DNA of 64,000 nt from Haematobia irritans (taxonomy: Eukaryota; Arthropoda; Insecta; Diptera; Muscidae), in NCBI RefSeq assembly GCF_050003625.1, contig NC_134397.1, positions 67,182,669 to 67,246,668 of the forward strand, written 5' to 3'. A program made the position numbers and the translations under genes. Below, in pieces: positions 11,908-24,511 of the stretch. The notes beneath the pieces are model-generated. The model had not been told where the DNA came from and ran no database searches. It was given only the letters and a program-made list of their open reading frames with translations. Each line of letters starts with the position of its first letter. The stretch's first letter is position 1.

Positions 11908-12157
11908 GTACTAACATTGTGTTCCACTCCAGGACATTAGGCGACTTAAATTATAAGTATGTAGATTTTATAGTAGTCTAACAAATTTTGTCCAAATAGA
12001 GTCAGATTTAAATGTATGTATTTGGGACAATCCTTTATATATAGCACCCAACACATTTGACGGATATGGTGTGATATGGTATCGAAAATTTAGATCTACA
12101 AAGTGGTGCAGGGTATAATATAGTCGGCCCCGCCCGACTTTAGATTTTTCTTACTTT
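11908..12157 (-). mobile_element. Family A 5'-end fragment
   Basis: A second 5' terminus (GGTGCAGGGTATAATATAG, CGGCCCCGCCCGACTTTAG) placed directly after the complete A element in the same orientation. Only about 250 bp of leader is present. Confidence 0.8.
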
Positions 12158-12245
12158 TTCTAGAATGGATTTTTTCAGCAAAATTTTAATAATTTGTACC
12201 ATTTTAGCAATTCTCTTACTCTGTTTTTAACCTATTCGAAATAAA
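12158..12245 (+). mobile_element. Family G (hAT-like) 3' fragment
   Basis: Shares AATTTGTACCATTTT and TAACCTATT.GAA with 37740-37795, 40790-40855 and 42285-42360. This is the right-hand part of the G repeat. Confidence 0.55.
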
Positions 12246-13981
12246 AACAAGTAAGTAAAGTCTAAAGTCGGGCGGGGCCGACTATATTATACCCTTCACC
12301 ACTATGTAGATCAAAAATTTGTGTTACCATTTCAAATCGTTCAAATTTGTTGGGAGTTATTATAAAGGCTTTTGTTAGAAATATTTATATAATTTATATA
12401 CAATATGGAGACAATTTTTTTTACTTCTATAAAATCACTAGAATTAAAATTTAAATCGGCTGACACCCTGGGATGAAACACAATGTTAGTTACAAAATAT
12501 GGGAAATATAAAGCTAGAGGAATTTTAATGCAATTGTACGAAATAATATTTACGATTTATCGAGCGAGAAATATGCACCCAGAGAAGGAATATGATCACC
12601 CCAAATATGTTTTAAGAGCAAAATGTTATTTTTGGGTGGTGACCATGTAACATGGCTTTCGCAACCATGTTATTTTATCGGAAATCATGTATCTGATTTC
12701 GGCAAGCAGGTTATATTTGACGAGAAAATAACATTTTAGTGACAAACATGTTACATGGTCACCATACAAAAATAACATTTTGCTCTGAAAACATGTTTGA
12801 GGTGATCATATTCCTTCTCTGCGTGTGTATTCGAGATAAAGGAAAATTTAAGTAATATTTAAAATTTTTGCTACAGTGGCGCTTTTACAAGGATATTGGT
12901 TAAATCTCGGCATTATATGTGGCCAATTTTGGGTTGTGATATATTATTCGGCCTAGTTTATTTTAAATTCGAACGTTTTGTGGAAAGTGTGGTATTACAG
13001 TGTGAAATATGACTACGAAATCTGAACCAATTAGATCAAAAAGCATATTAAATATGTTCTCTGTGGAAACTATCGAGTCAACTGAAGGAAACTCCCATTG
13101 CATATGGGTCTAAAATATGAAATATTCTACTCAACTCTGGCGTATATATACAAAATTTGAAGCAAATCGGGCTTCAACTCTGGCTTTTGCGCAAATCGGA
13201 CGAAATATATATATGGGAGCTATATCTAAATCTGAACCGAGTTCAAACAAATTTGGCACAGTTAACCATACTATTAAACGCACTCCTTTGGGAAAATTTG
13301 AATCAAATCAGGGCAAAATTCTGGCTTTAGAGGGCATATAAGTGCAAATCGGACGAAAGATATATATGGGAGCTATATCTAAATCTGAACCGATTTTAAC
13401 CGAATTTGGCACAGTTAACAATATTATTAAACGTACTTGTTGTGCTAAATTTGAAGCAAATCAGGGTAAAATTCTGGCTTTTGAAGCCAAATAAGTGCAA
13501 ATCGGACGAAAGATATATATGGGAGCTATATCTAAATCTGAACCGATTTAGCTGATAATTTGCAGGTTTTACGAGACCGACAAAACATTCAGATGTACAA
13601 AATTTTAAGAAGATCGGTTCATAATTACGTGAATTATGATCAAATCGGTGATAAATATATATATGGCAGCTATAGCTAAATCTGAACCGATTTTTTCCAA
13701 AATCAATAGCGATTGTCTTTGACCCGAAGGATGACCCCATGCCAAAATTGAGGAAGATTGAAATTAAATTGCGAGCTGTACTTTGTGCACAAAATTACAT
13801 ATACAGACAGACGGACGGACAGACAGACAGACGGACGGACATCGCTAAATCGACTCAGAATTTAATTCTAAGCCGATCGGTATACTAAAAGATGGGTCTA
13901 TGACTATTATTTCTTGGCATTACATACAAATGTACAAACTTATTATACCCTCTACCACAGTAGTGGTGAAGGGTATAAAAA
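12246..13981 (+). mobile_element. Family A DINE-like element, complete, with nested MITE
   Basis: 5' AAACAAGTAAGTAAAGTC and GTCGGGCGGGGCCGAC hairpin; 153-bp monomers with GGGAGC cores at 13215, 13368 and 13521 (exact spacing 153); GACAGACGGACGGACAGACA at 13805-13845; CGACTCAGAATTTAATTC; 3' hairpin TACCCTCTACCACAGTAG..GTGGTGAAGGGTATA at 13948-13978. A 250-bp MITE is inserted at 12576-12825. The open frames inside are a by-product of the 51-codon period. Confidence 0.92.
12576..12825. mobile_element. Full-length palindromic MITE
   Basis: Inverted ends CACCCAGAGAAGGAATATG (from 12576) and CATATTCCTTCTCTGCGTG (to 12825), matching over about 25 bp. Inner arms also pair (GACCATGTAACATGG / CATGTTACATGGTC and AAAATAACATTTTGCTC with its partner), so nearly the whole 250 bp can fold into one hairpin. 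Foldback-type MITE; the flanks do not show a clear target duplication longer than 2 bp. Confidence 0.88.
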
Positions 13982-13984
13982 TTA

Positions 13985-16024
13985 ACACAAGTAAGTAAAG
14001 TAGAAAGTCGGGCGTTGCCGACTATATCATACCCTAAACCCCCATTACAGAATTAGTAATCATAAGCATTTGTGGGGTAACATATAGGTCTGGGAGATAA
14101 ACCGCAGTTGCATATTTATAAAAATTAAGGGGTACATGTCTATGGGCGCTTTGTGTCAATCTGACTATAGCTCATAGTCAATGTTGTCAGGGAAAATGTT
14201 CGGTTTACCCTACAAGGACAAAAAAAGTTCCCTACTTCCCCATACATTCCCAAACAATTTTCCCTACTATATTTTTCGTTAAATTTAAAAAATTTTACAA
14301 AACAAAAATGGTTCTAAGTACTTTATTATCTTAAAACATGAATATGCAGCGTATATAACTTAGAATATAAATTTGTATTACCACCACGGTTGTCACAGTT
14401 GGCAGAATTCTACCCAAATTAGTAATCTTTTTTGTTAAATCTCTATAAAAATAAAATTTTGGAAAAAGTTTCTATAAACAAATGTTTGTGAGAAATTTTT
14501 CTATAGAAATAAAATTTTGACAATAAATTGTATAGAAATAAAATTTTGAGAAAAAATTCCACAGAAATAAAATTTTGAGAAAATTTTTTATAGTAATAAT
14601 ATTTTGAAAAAAATCTATAGAAGTATAATTTTGACAAAATGTTCTATAGAAATAAAATGTTGACAAAATTCTCTACAGGAATAAAGTTTACCACACATTG
14701 TTAAAGATCAAGCCTTGTCGGCTTCTAATATCCTCGTCTAGAGCTACCAAAATGTAAAAATTATTACAAATTGTGTTGAGTGAAAATGTCCTACATTGTG
14801 GCCCTATGTCCATACAAGACGCTAAATATTAGAAAAACCCTACATATAGGGAATTTCCCCTACTTCTAGCAACACTGGCTGTGTTGATATTGCGCCTACG
14901 GAGTTAGTATGCCACTAATATTGAGTCCATTATTAAAAACGAGAAAATCGCTCAATTAGTGTGGGTAATAAATCCAAATTTTTAAAAATCGAGCAATATT
15001 CTTATGTAAGAGCTACAAGTACGTATAAGTACGATCGGATAGTACATCAAAATTTGAAATTTGAGTAACATTGGTTAATAAATAAGAGTACTATGGCCAA
15101 ATTTGGGAAAATCGAGCGATGCATATATATGGAAGCTATATCTAAATCTGAACCAATTTGCATAATATTGCATAAAAGGTTACCTTGTGCAAAATTTGAG
15201 TAAGATCAGTTAAGAAATGAGGCCCGTATGGTTAAACATAAAGTTATTAGGGGCGAATTTTTCAAAATCGGGCGATACATATATGGGAGCTATATCTAAA
15301 TTTGAACCGATTTCGATGAAATTTTGCACATATAGTTAGTGCTATAGAAGATTACATTTACCCAACTTTGATTAAGATCGGTTGATAAATAAGGGTTTTA
15401 TGGCCAAATTTAGAAAAATCGGGCGGTACATATATATAGCTATAGCTAAATCTGAACCGATTTCGATGATTTTTTGCACATATAGTAAGTGCTATAGAAG
15501 ATTATATTGAGCCAACTTTGAGTAAGATCGGTTGATAAATAAAGGTTTTGTAGCCAAATTGGGGAAAATCGGGCGATACATATATATGAGAGCTATATCT
15601 AAATCTGAACCGATTTGGATGAAATTTTGCAGACTTGAAGGGCGATGGAAAAGATTACCTTTTGCCAAATTTGGTGACGATTCGTTTGAAACAAAGCGCA
15701 ACGTGACCCCATTTGTCGAAATCGGGCGATACATATATATGGGAGCTATATCTAAATTTGATCCGATTTCTTCCAAATTCAATAGCGTTCGTCCTTGTGC
15801 CTAAAAAACTCCCTGTACCAAATTTCATCAAAATCGGTTAATAATTGCGACCGGACATGGACAGACGGAAGGACGGACTCCAAGCGCTAGATCGACTCAG
15901 GAGGTGATTCTGAGTCGATCGGTATATATTTTATGGGGTCTTAAATCAATATTTCTGGTAGGCACATTTTTTACCAGATCAAACTTAATATACCCTGACC
16001 ACTATATGGTTTAGGGTATAAAAA
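13985..16024 (+). mobile_element. Family D DINE-like element, complete copy 1 of tandem run
   Basis: 5' ACACAAGTAAGTAAAGTAG, hairpin GTCGGGCGTTGCCGAC, CATACCCTAAACC; leader with a short 29-bp array; monomers (GGGAGC or GAGAGC cores at 15285, 15588 and 15741); GTGATTCTGAGTCGATCGG; 3' hairpin TACCCTGACCACTATATGGT followed by TTAGGGTATA at 15991-16020. Its GACA tract is short (GACAGACGGAAGGACGGAC). Confidence 0.9.
14440..14690 (+). repeat. 29-bp minisatellite block within family D leader
   Basis: About eight units of the TTTCTATAGAAA / AAAATTTTGACAAAA repeat. Present at the same place in all three D copies (also 16490-16720 and 17425-17672), so it is part of the D family, not an independent insertion in each copy. 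Confidence 0.88.
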
Positions 16025-16050
16025 TGTGAAAAAAACGTGTTATAAGAAAA

Positions 16051-16960
16051 CAAGTAAGTAAATTAGAAAGTCGGGCGGGGCCGACTATATCATACCATAA
16101 ACCACCATTACAGAATTAGTAATCATAAGCATTTGTGGGGTAACATATAGGTCTGGGACATAAACCGCAGTTGCTGATTTACATGTCTATGGGTGCTTTG
16201 TGTCAATCTGACTATAGCTCATAGTCAATGTTGCCAGGGAAAATGTTCGGTTTACCGTACAAGGACAAAAAAAAGTTCCCTACTTTCCTATACATTCCCA
16301 AACAATTTTCCCTACTATATTTTTCGTTAAATTTAAAAAATTTAACAAACAAAAATGGTTCTAAGTACTTTATTATTATAAAACATGAATATGCAACGTA
16401 TATAACTTAGAATATAAATTTGTATTACGACCACGTTTGCCACAGTTGGTAGAATTCTACCCAAATTAGTAATCTTTTTTGTTAAATCTTTATAAAAATA
16501 AAACTTTGGAAAAAGTTTCTATAAACAAATTTTTGTGAGAAATTTTTCTATAGAAATAAAATTTTGAGACAAAATTCCACAGAAATAAAATTTTGAGAAA
16601 AATTTTTATAGAAATAATATTTTGAAAAAAAAAAATTTTCTATAGAAATACAATTTTGACAAAATGTTCTATAGAAATAAAATGTTGAAAAAATTTTCTA
16701 CAGGAATAAAGTTTACCACACATTGTTAAAGATCAAGCCTTGCCGTCTTCTAATTTCCTCCTCTAGAGCCACCAAAATGTAAAAATTATTACAAATTGTG
16801 TTGAGTGAAAATGTCCTACATTGTGGCCCTACGTCCCTACAAGACGCTAAATATTATAAAACCCCTACATATAGGGAATTTCCCCTACTTCTAGCAACAC
16901 TGGCTGTGTTGATATTGCACCTACGGAGTTAGTATGTCACTAATATTGAGCCCATTATTA
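16051..16960 (+). mobile_element. Family D element, truncated copy 2 of tandem run
   Basis: Carries only the D leader: 5' hairpin GTCGGGCGGGGCCGAC, the 29-bp block (16490-16720), CTGGCTGTGTTGATATTGC and then a stop at CCCATTATTAAA, where the next D copy begins at once. The 153-bp monomers and 3' end are missing. Confidence 0.88.
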
Positions 16961-19198
16961 AACAAGTAAGTAAAGTAGAAAGTCGGGCGGGGCCGACTAT
17001 ATCATACCCTAAACCACCATTACAGAATTAGTAATTATAAGCATTGGTATTTGGGGTAACATATAGATCTGGGAGATAAACCGCAGTTGCATATTTATAA
17101 AAATTAAGGGGTACATGTCTATGAGTGCTTTGTGTCAATCTGACTATAGCTCATAGTCAATGTTGCCAGGGAAAATGTTCGGTTTACCCTACAAGGACAA
17201 AAACAGTTCCCTACTTTCCCATACATTCCCAAACAATTTTCCCTACTATATTTTTCGTTAAATTTAAAAAATTTTACAAAACAAAAATGGTTGTAAATAG
17301 TTTATTATCTTAAAACATGAATATGCTACGTATATAACTTAGAATATAAATTTGTATTACCACCACGGTTGCCACAGTTGATAGAATTCTACCCAAATTA
17401 GTAATCTTTTTTGTTAAATCTCTATAAAAATAAAATTTTGGAAAAAGTTTCTATAAACAAATTTTTGTGAGAAATTTTTCTATAGAAATAAAATTTTGAC
17501 AATAAATTCTATAGAAATAAAATTTTGAGAAAAAATTCCACAGAAATAAAATTTTGAGAAAATTTTTTATAGAAATAATATTTTGCAAAAAAAAATTCTA
17601 TAGAAATACAATTTTGACAAAATGTTCTATAGAAATAAAATGTTGACAAAATTTTCTACAGGAAAAAAGATTACCACACATTATTAAAGATCAAGCCTTG
17701 CCGGCTTCTAATTTCCTCTTCTAGAGCCACCAAAATGTAAAAATTATTACAAATTGTGTTGAGTGAAAATGTCCTACATTGTGGCCCTACGTCCCTAAAA
17801 GACGCTAAATATTAGAAAAACCCTACATATAGGGAATTTCCTCTACTTCTAGCAACACTGGCTGTGTTGATATTGCGCCTACGGAGCTAGTATACCACTA
17901 ATATTGAGCCCATTATTAAAAAAGAGAAAATCGTTAAATTAGTGTGGGTAATAAATACAAATTTGTAAAAATCGAGCAATATTCTTATGTAAGAGCTACA
18001 AGTACGTATAAGTACGATCGGCTAGTACATCAAAATTTGAAATTTGAGTAACATTGGTTAATAAATAAGAGTACTATGGCCTAATTTGGGAAAATCGAGC
18101 GATGCATATATATGGAAGCTATATCTAAATCTGAACCAATTTGCATAATATTTTGCGGGTTTGATTAATACCACAAAAGGTTACCTTGTGCAAGATTTGA
18201 GTAAGATCAGTTAAGAAATGAGGCCTGTATGGTCAAACATAAGGTTATTAGGGGCAAATTTTTCAAAATCGGGTGATACATATATGGGAGCTATATCTAC
18301 ATCTGAACCGATTTCGATGAAATTTTGCACATATAGTTAGTACTATAGAGGACTGGATCTAGCCAACTTTTAGTAAGATCGGTTAATAAATAAGGGTTCT
18401 ATGGCCAAATTTGGGATAATCGGGCTATACATATATATGGGAGCTATATCTAAATCTGAACCGATTTCGATGATTTTTTGCACATATAGTTAGTGCTATA
18501 GAAGACTATATTTAGCCAAATTTGGGTAAGATCGGTTGATAAATAAGGGTTTTATGGCCAAATTTAGAAAAATCGGGCGGTACATATATATGGGAGCTAT
18601 AGCTAAATCTGAACCGATTTCGATGATTTTTTGTACATATAGTGCTATAGAAGATTATATTTAGCCAATTTTGAGTAAGATCGGTTGATAAATAAAGGTT
18701 TTGCGGCCAAATTTAGAAAAATCGGGCGATACATATATATGAGAGCTATATCTAAATCTGAACCGATTTGGATGAAATTTTGCAAACTTGAAGGGCGATG
18801 GAAAGGATTACCTTTTGCCAAATTTGGTGACGATCCGTTTGAAAAAACCCGCAATGTGACCCCATTTGTCGAAATCGGTCGATACATATATATGGGAGCT
18901 ATATCTAAATTTGATCAGATTTCTTCCAAATTCAATAGCGTTCGTCCTTGTGCCTAAAAAACTCCCTGTACCAAATTTCATCAAAATCGGTTAATAATTG
19001 CGACCGGAATCCTGTGAACAACAAATACATGGACAGACGGACGGACGGACACCAAGCGCTAGATCGACTCAGGAGGTGATTCTGAGTCGATCGGTATATA
19101 TTTTATGGGGTCTAAAATCAATATTTCTGGTAGGCACATTTTTTGCCAGATCAAACTTATTATACCCTGACCACTATGTGGTTTATAGGGTATAAAAA
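16961..19198 (+). mobile_element. Family D DINE-like element, complete copy 3 of tandem run
   Basis: Full D element of 2.24 kb. Core positions GGGAGC/GAGAGC at 18286, 18439, 18592, 18741 and 18894: spacing 153, 153, 149 and 153; the 149 spacing reflects a 4-base deletion. GACAGACGGACGGACGGACA at 19032-19050; 3' hairpin TACCCTGACCACTATGTGGT followed by TTATAGGGTATA at 19162-19193. A family B element starts within 5 bp of its end. Confidence 0.9.
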
Positions 19199-19202
19199 TA
19201 TG

Positions 19203-20862
19203 AAACAAGTATATACGGCCGCAAGTTCGGCCAGGCCGAATCTTATGTACCCACCACCATGGATTGCGTAGAAACTTCTACGAAAGACTGTCATCCACAA
19301 TCGAATTACTTGGGTTGTGGTATCTTAAAACTTCTTAACATCGTTTTCTAAATTGTGATTTAGTCCATACATGGTATATATTAGACAAAAAAGTTATGTA
19401 TAGTTAAGTCTACAAATAATTACGAATCGATATGGACTTTTTGTACGTAGAGAGCCAGAATTGAGATATGGGGGTCGCTTATATGGGGGCTATATACAAT
19501 TATGAACTTGATATGGACCAATTTTTGTGTGATTGGGGATCGATTTATCTGAGGGCCATATATAACTATAGACCGATATGGACCTAGTTAGGCATAGTTG
19601 TTAACGACCATATACTAGCACAATGTACCAAATTTCAACTCACTCGGATGAAATTTGCTCCTCCAAGAGGTTCCAAAACCAAATCTCGGGATCGGTTTAT
19701 ATGGGGCTATGTACGATTATGGACTGATATGGACCACTTTTGGAATGGTTGTTAAATATCATATACTACCACCACGTACCAAATTTCAAGCAGATCGGAT
19801 AAATTTTGCTTCTCCAAAAGGCACCGGAGGTCAAATCTGGGGATCGGTTTATATGGAAGCTATATATAATTATGGACTGATAGGAACCAATTCCTGCATG
19901 GTTGTTGGATACCATATACTAACATCACGTACCAAATTCCAAGCGAATGGGAAGAATATTGTTGTTCCAAGGGGCTCTGGAGGTCAGATTTGGGGATCGG
20001 TTTATATGGCAGTTTGAGGCCATATATTAACACCACGTACCAAATTTCAACTGAATCAGATGAATTTTGGTCTTCCAAGAGGTTCCGAAGGTCAAATCTG
20101 GTGATCGGTTTATATGGGGGCTATATATAATTATGAACCGATGTGGACCAATTTTTGCACGATTGTTAGAGACCATATACTAACATCACGTACCAAATTT
20201 CAGCCTGATCGGATGAAATTTGCTTCTCTTAGAGGCCTCGCAAGCCAAATCGGGGGATCGGTTTATATGGGGGCTATATATAATTATGGACCGATGTCGA
20301 CCAATTTTTGCGTGGTTGTTAGAAACCATATACTGACACCATGTATCAAATTTCAGCCGGATCGGATGAAATTTGCTTCTCTTAGAGGCCTCGCAAGCCA
20401 AATCGGGGGATCGGTTTATATGGGGGCTATATATAGTTATGGACCGATGTGGACCAATTTTTGCATGGTTGTTAGAGACCATATACAAACACCATGTACC
20501 AAATTTCAGCCGGATCGAATGAAATATGCTTCTCTTAGAGGCCTCGCAAGCCAAATTTTGGGGTCCGTTTATATGGGGGCTATACGTAAAAGTGGACCGA
20601 TATGGCCCATTTGCAATACCATCCGACCTACATCAATAACAACTACTTGTGCCAAGTTTCAAGTCGATAGCTCGTTTCGTTCGGAAGTTAGCGTGATTTC
20701 AACAGACGGACGGACGGACGGACGGACATGCTCAGATCGACTCAGAAATTCACCACGACCCAGAATATATATACTTTATGGGGTCTTAGAGCAATATTTC
20801 GATGTGTTACAAACGGAATGACAAAGTTAATATACCCCCCATCCTATGGTGGTGGGTATAAA
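19203..20862 (+). mobile_element. Family B DINE-like element, complete
   Basis: 5' AAACAAGTATATACGGCCGC, hairpin TTCGGCCAGGCCGAA, TACCCACCACCATGG; monomers with GGGGGCTATATATAATTATG; 3' part ACGGACGGACGGACGGACAT, CTCAGATCGACTCAG, TATATATACTTTATGGGG, and terminal TACCCCCCATCCTATGG with TGGTGGGTATAAA. The 5' motif ACCCACCACCAT and the 3' motif ATGGTGGTGGGT are inverted partners. Open frames on both strands here arise from the stop-free 153-bp unit. Confidence 0.92.
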
Positions 20863-20865
20863 AAG

Positions 20866-21148
20866 CGACCTCCATATTTCAATTCTGGCGCAAAAGTCCA
20901 TGTCGGTTCGTAATTATTTGTAGACTTACCTATATATACCATTTTTGTCTACTAAATACCACGTATGGACTAACTTACATGTAAGAAGGTGATGTTAAAA
21001 AGTTTTAATATACCTTGTCATCGGTATTACCACAACCCACTTATTTCGATTGTGGATGACAGTCTTTGGTAAAATTTTCTACGCAGTCCATGGTGGAGGG
21101 TACATAAGATTCGGCGTGGTCGAATTTACGGCCATATATACTTGTTGA
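20866..21148 (-). mobile_element. Family B 5'-end fragment, inverted
   Basis: Minus-strand family B leader: CCATGGTGGAGGGTACATAA, a mutated hairpin (TTCGGCGTGGTCGAA) and ACGGCCATATATACTTGTT at 21127-21146. It lies tail to tail with the complete B element on its left. Confidence 0.85.
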
Positions 21149-21811
21149 AGCTAAGATTATGAATTTCTAGTTAATTAATATTTCTTATTTTATAAACATA
21201 TCAATTTTGTTTATAAGTTCCAATAAAAGAAACAATATTTTATTTATTTGGGTACTCTAGACTATTGAAAAATAAATAAATTAAATATTTTCCTCTCATA
21301 TTTTTCCACACATATTAATAATGTTTTTGATTAGTTTGTATAATATAACCGAAGTAGAATAGAAGAATTAATAACATTAAATATATTTTTAAAAATTGTG
21401 GTAACAACTTTTGTGGAAAACATTTGCAATGCACATGTCTCTGATACAATCCATAGTTTATCCTGCAAAAAAGGGGGAAATTGCTTTTCTCCTTCGTATG
21501 CAGATATTACAAAGTTGTACGCGATTGAAAGAAGAATAGTTATGATAATTTCATTAAAAACAACAAAGTTCGTCTATGGGTTTGCAATTCGAATGCTAAA
21601 GCAAAAGATGAAAAAGTGTTCATTAAAAATTCATTAATATTATTAAAACTTGGCTATGACTGTCTTCCACATTCTTGAATATATTTTATTGCACTTTAAT
21701 GCTATTAAATTAATTTACATCGTGCTAGACAGAGCTAAAAGCAGATAACAACTATGTATAGAATGTATATCTAAATTTTAACTACCATGGTCAGCATGTC
21801 CGCCTGGCATT
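21149..21811. other. No recognisable feature
   Basis: AT-rich, no repeat partner in the window and no credible coding frame (a 79-codon frame at 21398 shows nothing familiar). Confidence 0.5.
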
Positions 21812-22300
21812 CCACACTGAAAAAAAGAATACCCGGTTCCAAAGATTTTTTCTTAACACTAATGATTTTGGCATTGATTCCGAGCCAAAGAAGAATTGAT
21901 GTAAGGATACAATTAAGACACAATTATCTTTTAAATTTGAGTTTCCGTACTTGATTCTATGAAACAAATTTTGATATTTTAGATTTTTTTAGTTGTTTTT
22001 TTTTTTTTCATGTGCTTCCAAAGTCCTTTAAAAACGGTTTAACAATAACTTCAAATTCAGATTCGATTTCAGTTAGAAATTATGATATGTTTCAAGTGAA
22101 AAGCGTCTTTTAAAGAAGTTATTGAAAAACATTTCCTATTTTGGAAGGTTTTTTCCTTTGTTGTCAAGATGCAAAAAGTCCACAAATTTAATGCCGATTC
22201 CATTAATTTTGAAGAATTTTTCACAATTATTAAAGGCAAGTGACCATAGTCAAACACAAGGAAAAAACTTTATATCAGGCACATGCGTCTTCTATGCTAA
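21812..22300. mobile_element. Repeat family F, copy 1
   Basis: Aligns by eye with 56190-56525: both hold ACACTAATGATTTTGG, ATTGATTCCGA.CCAAAGAAG, TTTTAAATTTGAGTTT, CATGTGCT.CCAAAG and CCTTTAAAAACG. Possibly a MITE beginning at CACACTGAAAAAAAG; the right boundary is unclear because a family B end follows. Confidence 0.55.
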
Positions 22301-22304
22301 GCAA

Positions 22305-23153
22305 AACAAGTATATACGGCCGTAAGTTCGGCCAGGCCGAATCTTATTTACCCTCCATTATGGATTGCGTAGAAACTTCTACTAAAGACTGTCACCCACA
22401 ATCGAATTACTTGGATTGTGGTAATATTTCCGATGGCAAAGGTATCTTGAAACTTCTTAACATCGTCTTCTAAATTGTAAGTTAGTCCATACGTTGCAAC
22501 GTATTGTATATATTAGACAAAAACAAGTAAGGAACGTCGAAAGTCGGGCGGGACAGACTATATTATACTCTGCACTACTTTGTAAATCCACATTTTCGAT
22601 ACCAGATAAAATCTGTCAAATGTGCTGGATGATGTATATAAAGGTTTTTGTTCCCATATACATACAGTTAAATCTGATTCGATCTGGACAAAATCTGTAG
22701 ACTTAAAATTTAAGTCGGCTAATGTCCGGAAGTCATTTTTAGGCAACTTCGCAAAAGTGTATTTATGATTTATCGGTCGATAATATGTATTAGAAGTATA
22801 GGAAAATTGGAACCAATATGGACCAATTTTTGTGTGATTGGGAATCGGTTTATCTGGGGGCTATATATAACTATAGTCCGATATGGACCAAATTTGGCAT
22901 GGTTGTTAGCGGCCATATACTAGCATACTATACTAGAGGCTCCAGGGGATCGATTTATATGGGGGCTATATATAAGTATAGACCTATATGGGTCATATAC
23001 CAACACAACATACAAAATTTCAACTGAATCGGATGAAATTTGCTCCTCCAAGAGGCTCAGGAGGTCAAATCTGGGATCGGTTTATATGAGGGCTATATAT
23101 AATTATATACAGATATGGACCAATTTTGGCATGATTGTTAGTGACCATATACT
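22305..23153 (+). mobile_element. Family B element, left part, with family A fragment inserted
   Basis: B 5' end (ACGGCCGTAAGTTCGGCC) at 22307-22520; at 22521-22806 a family A 5' end (AACAAGTAAGGAACGTCGAA, GTCGGGCGGGACAGAC) interrupts it; B monomers resume at 22807 (GGTTTATCTGGGGGCTATA). The element is then split by element E at 23154 and resumes at 27554. Confidence 0.82.
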
Positions 23154-24511
23154 CACTGTTGGAAAAATATGTTTTTCATATGTTCCGATATAAACAAAAT
23201 GTGTTTCGGAAACAATTTTTAAACACAATATATTTAAGTGCAAACATGTAATGTTCCCAAACTAGCACTAAATGTTTGGGACACATATGTTAATATGTTA
23301 GAATATATTATGCTTGGGGCATGCATAAAATTATATGTGTGAATGCAAACATATATAAATTTACAAATTTCGAGTAAACATATATATGTTGCGATATTTT
23401 ATTCAGAGAGCGACAGAGAGTGTATAGAGAAAGAAATAGAGATGAAACCGGGAGGGTTGACGAAAGATATCAATATAATACAGCGAGAGAATCAAAAGAG
23501 AGCAATTTTTGTGAAACCGCTTGTATGTTGTTTTGAAAAACTGTTTTATGATAAGGCCAAAAATTGTATATGCTTAAGTCTAAATATTATTTAATTTGAA
23601 TATTAGAATGAGTATTCGGAATAAAGAGAATAGAGATTCGGAACCAAGAGAATAGACATTTGAAAAAAAAAAACAGTGTGTGTTTTCGCCTTGAGAGCAA
23701 CATTTTACGTATGTGTGGACATGTGTTTTGTTTATCATTTTGGCATTATGGGTACACCATTTTTCTTGGTTCGTTAAAAGAAACCGGAACGTACGAGGAG
23801 TAAGTCAAAATATTCAGGCAAAGGAAATTAAAATGGTGGAAAATATACACAAAATACGAAGGGATCATCATAAAAATAACGAAAGGGCACTATACTCTTT
23901 TTAGAGTTGGGACAGTAAAATGAAAAAAGGAGGAAATAATGAAAAATTATACAGTAAAATGTATAAAAACAAAGTTTAGTTCGTCTTTATTAATAAGTAG
24001 TCCAAGAGGAGTTGACGGACACCTTCAAATATAAAAGCGGGCATTAAGTCAAAGTTTTGCTTTAAAATGAATTATTAAAGAAAAGTAATATGCAAAACAT
24101 GGTCATTTTAGAGCGATAATGCCAACTTAATACCGGCTTAAAGGTAAAAATGAAATTAAGTACAAAACACGATGCATTTAGAATGGTGTTAAATGCTAGA
24201 AAAAACTTTTCACGTGAAAATAAATTTATGTGTATATTATTACATTATTTATGTATGTTTATACTCGACTCCACGTTCTTCTTTTATTAGAGTTTTTGAA
24301 TTCCTTACAAAATTTCAAACTTTTATATCAAAAACAGTTTTTAGTTACAAACTTGTTATTTTTGCAATTAAAAAATAATATTTTATTAACAAACTCACTC
24401 CATTTCGTTTATATCAAGCACTGTTTCTGACTGTAAATCTTTAATAAACCACATTTCGAAGTTTCATTATAAAACTTTAATATAGTATAAATATCAATGT
24501 GTAAATTAACA

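Noticed and set aside
12576..12825. Palindromic MITE as a microRNA gene
   Set aside because: Arms are far longer than a pre-miRNA and the element has MITE-type ends; no small-RNA data to support it.
19655..20821. 120- and 235-codon frames in family B as genes
   Set aside because: They follow monomer borders and run into the GACG microsatellite and element 3' end.
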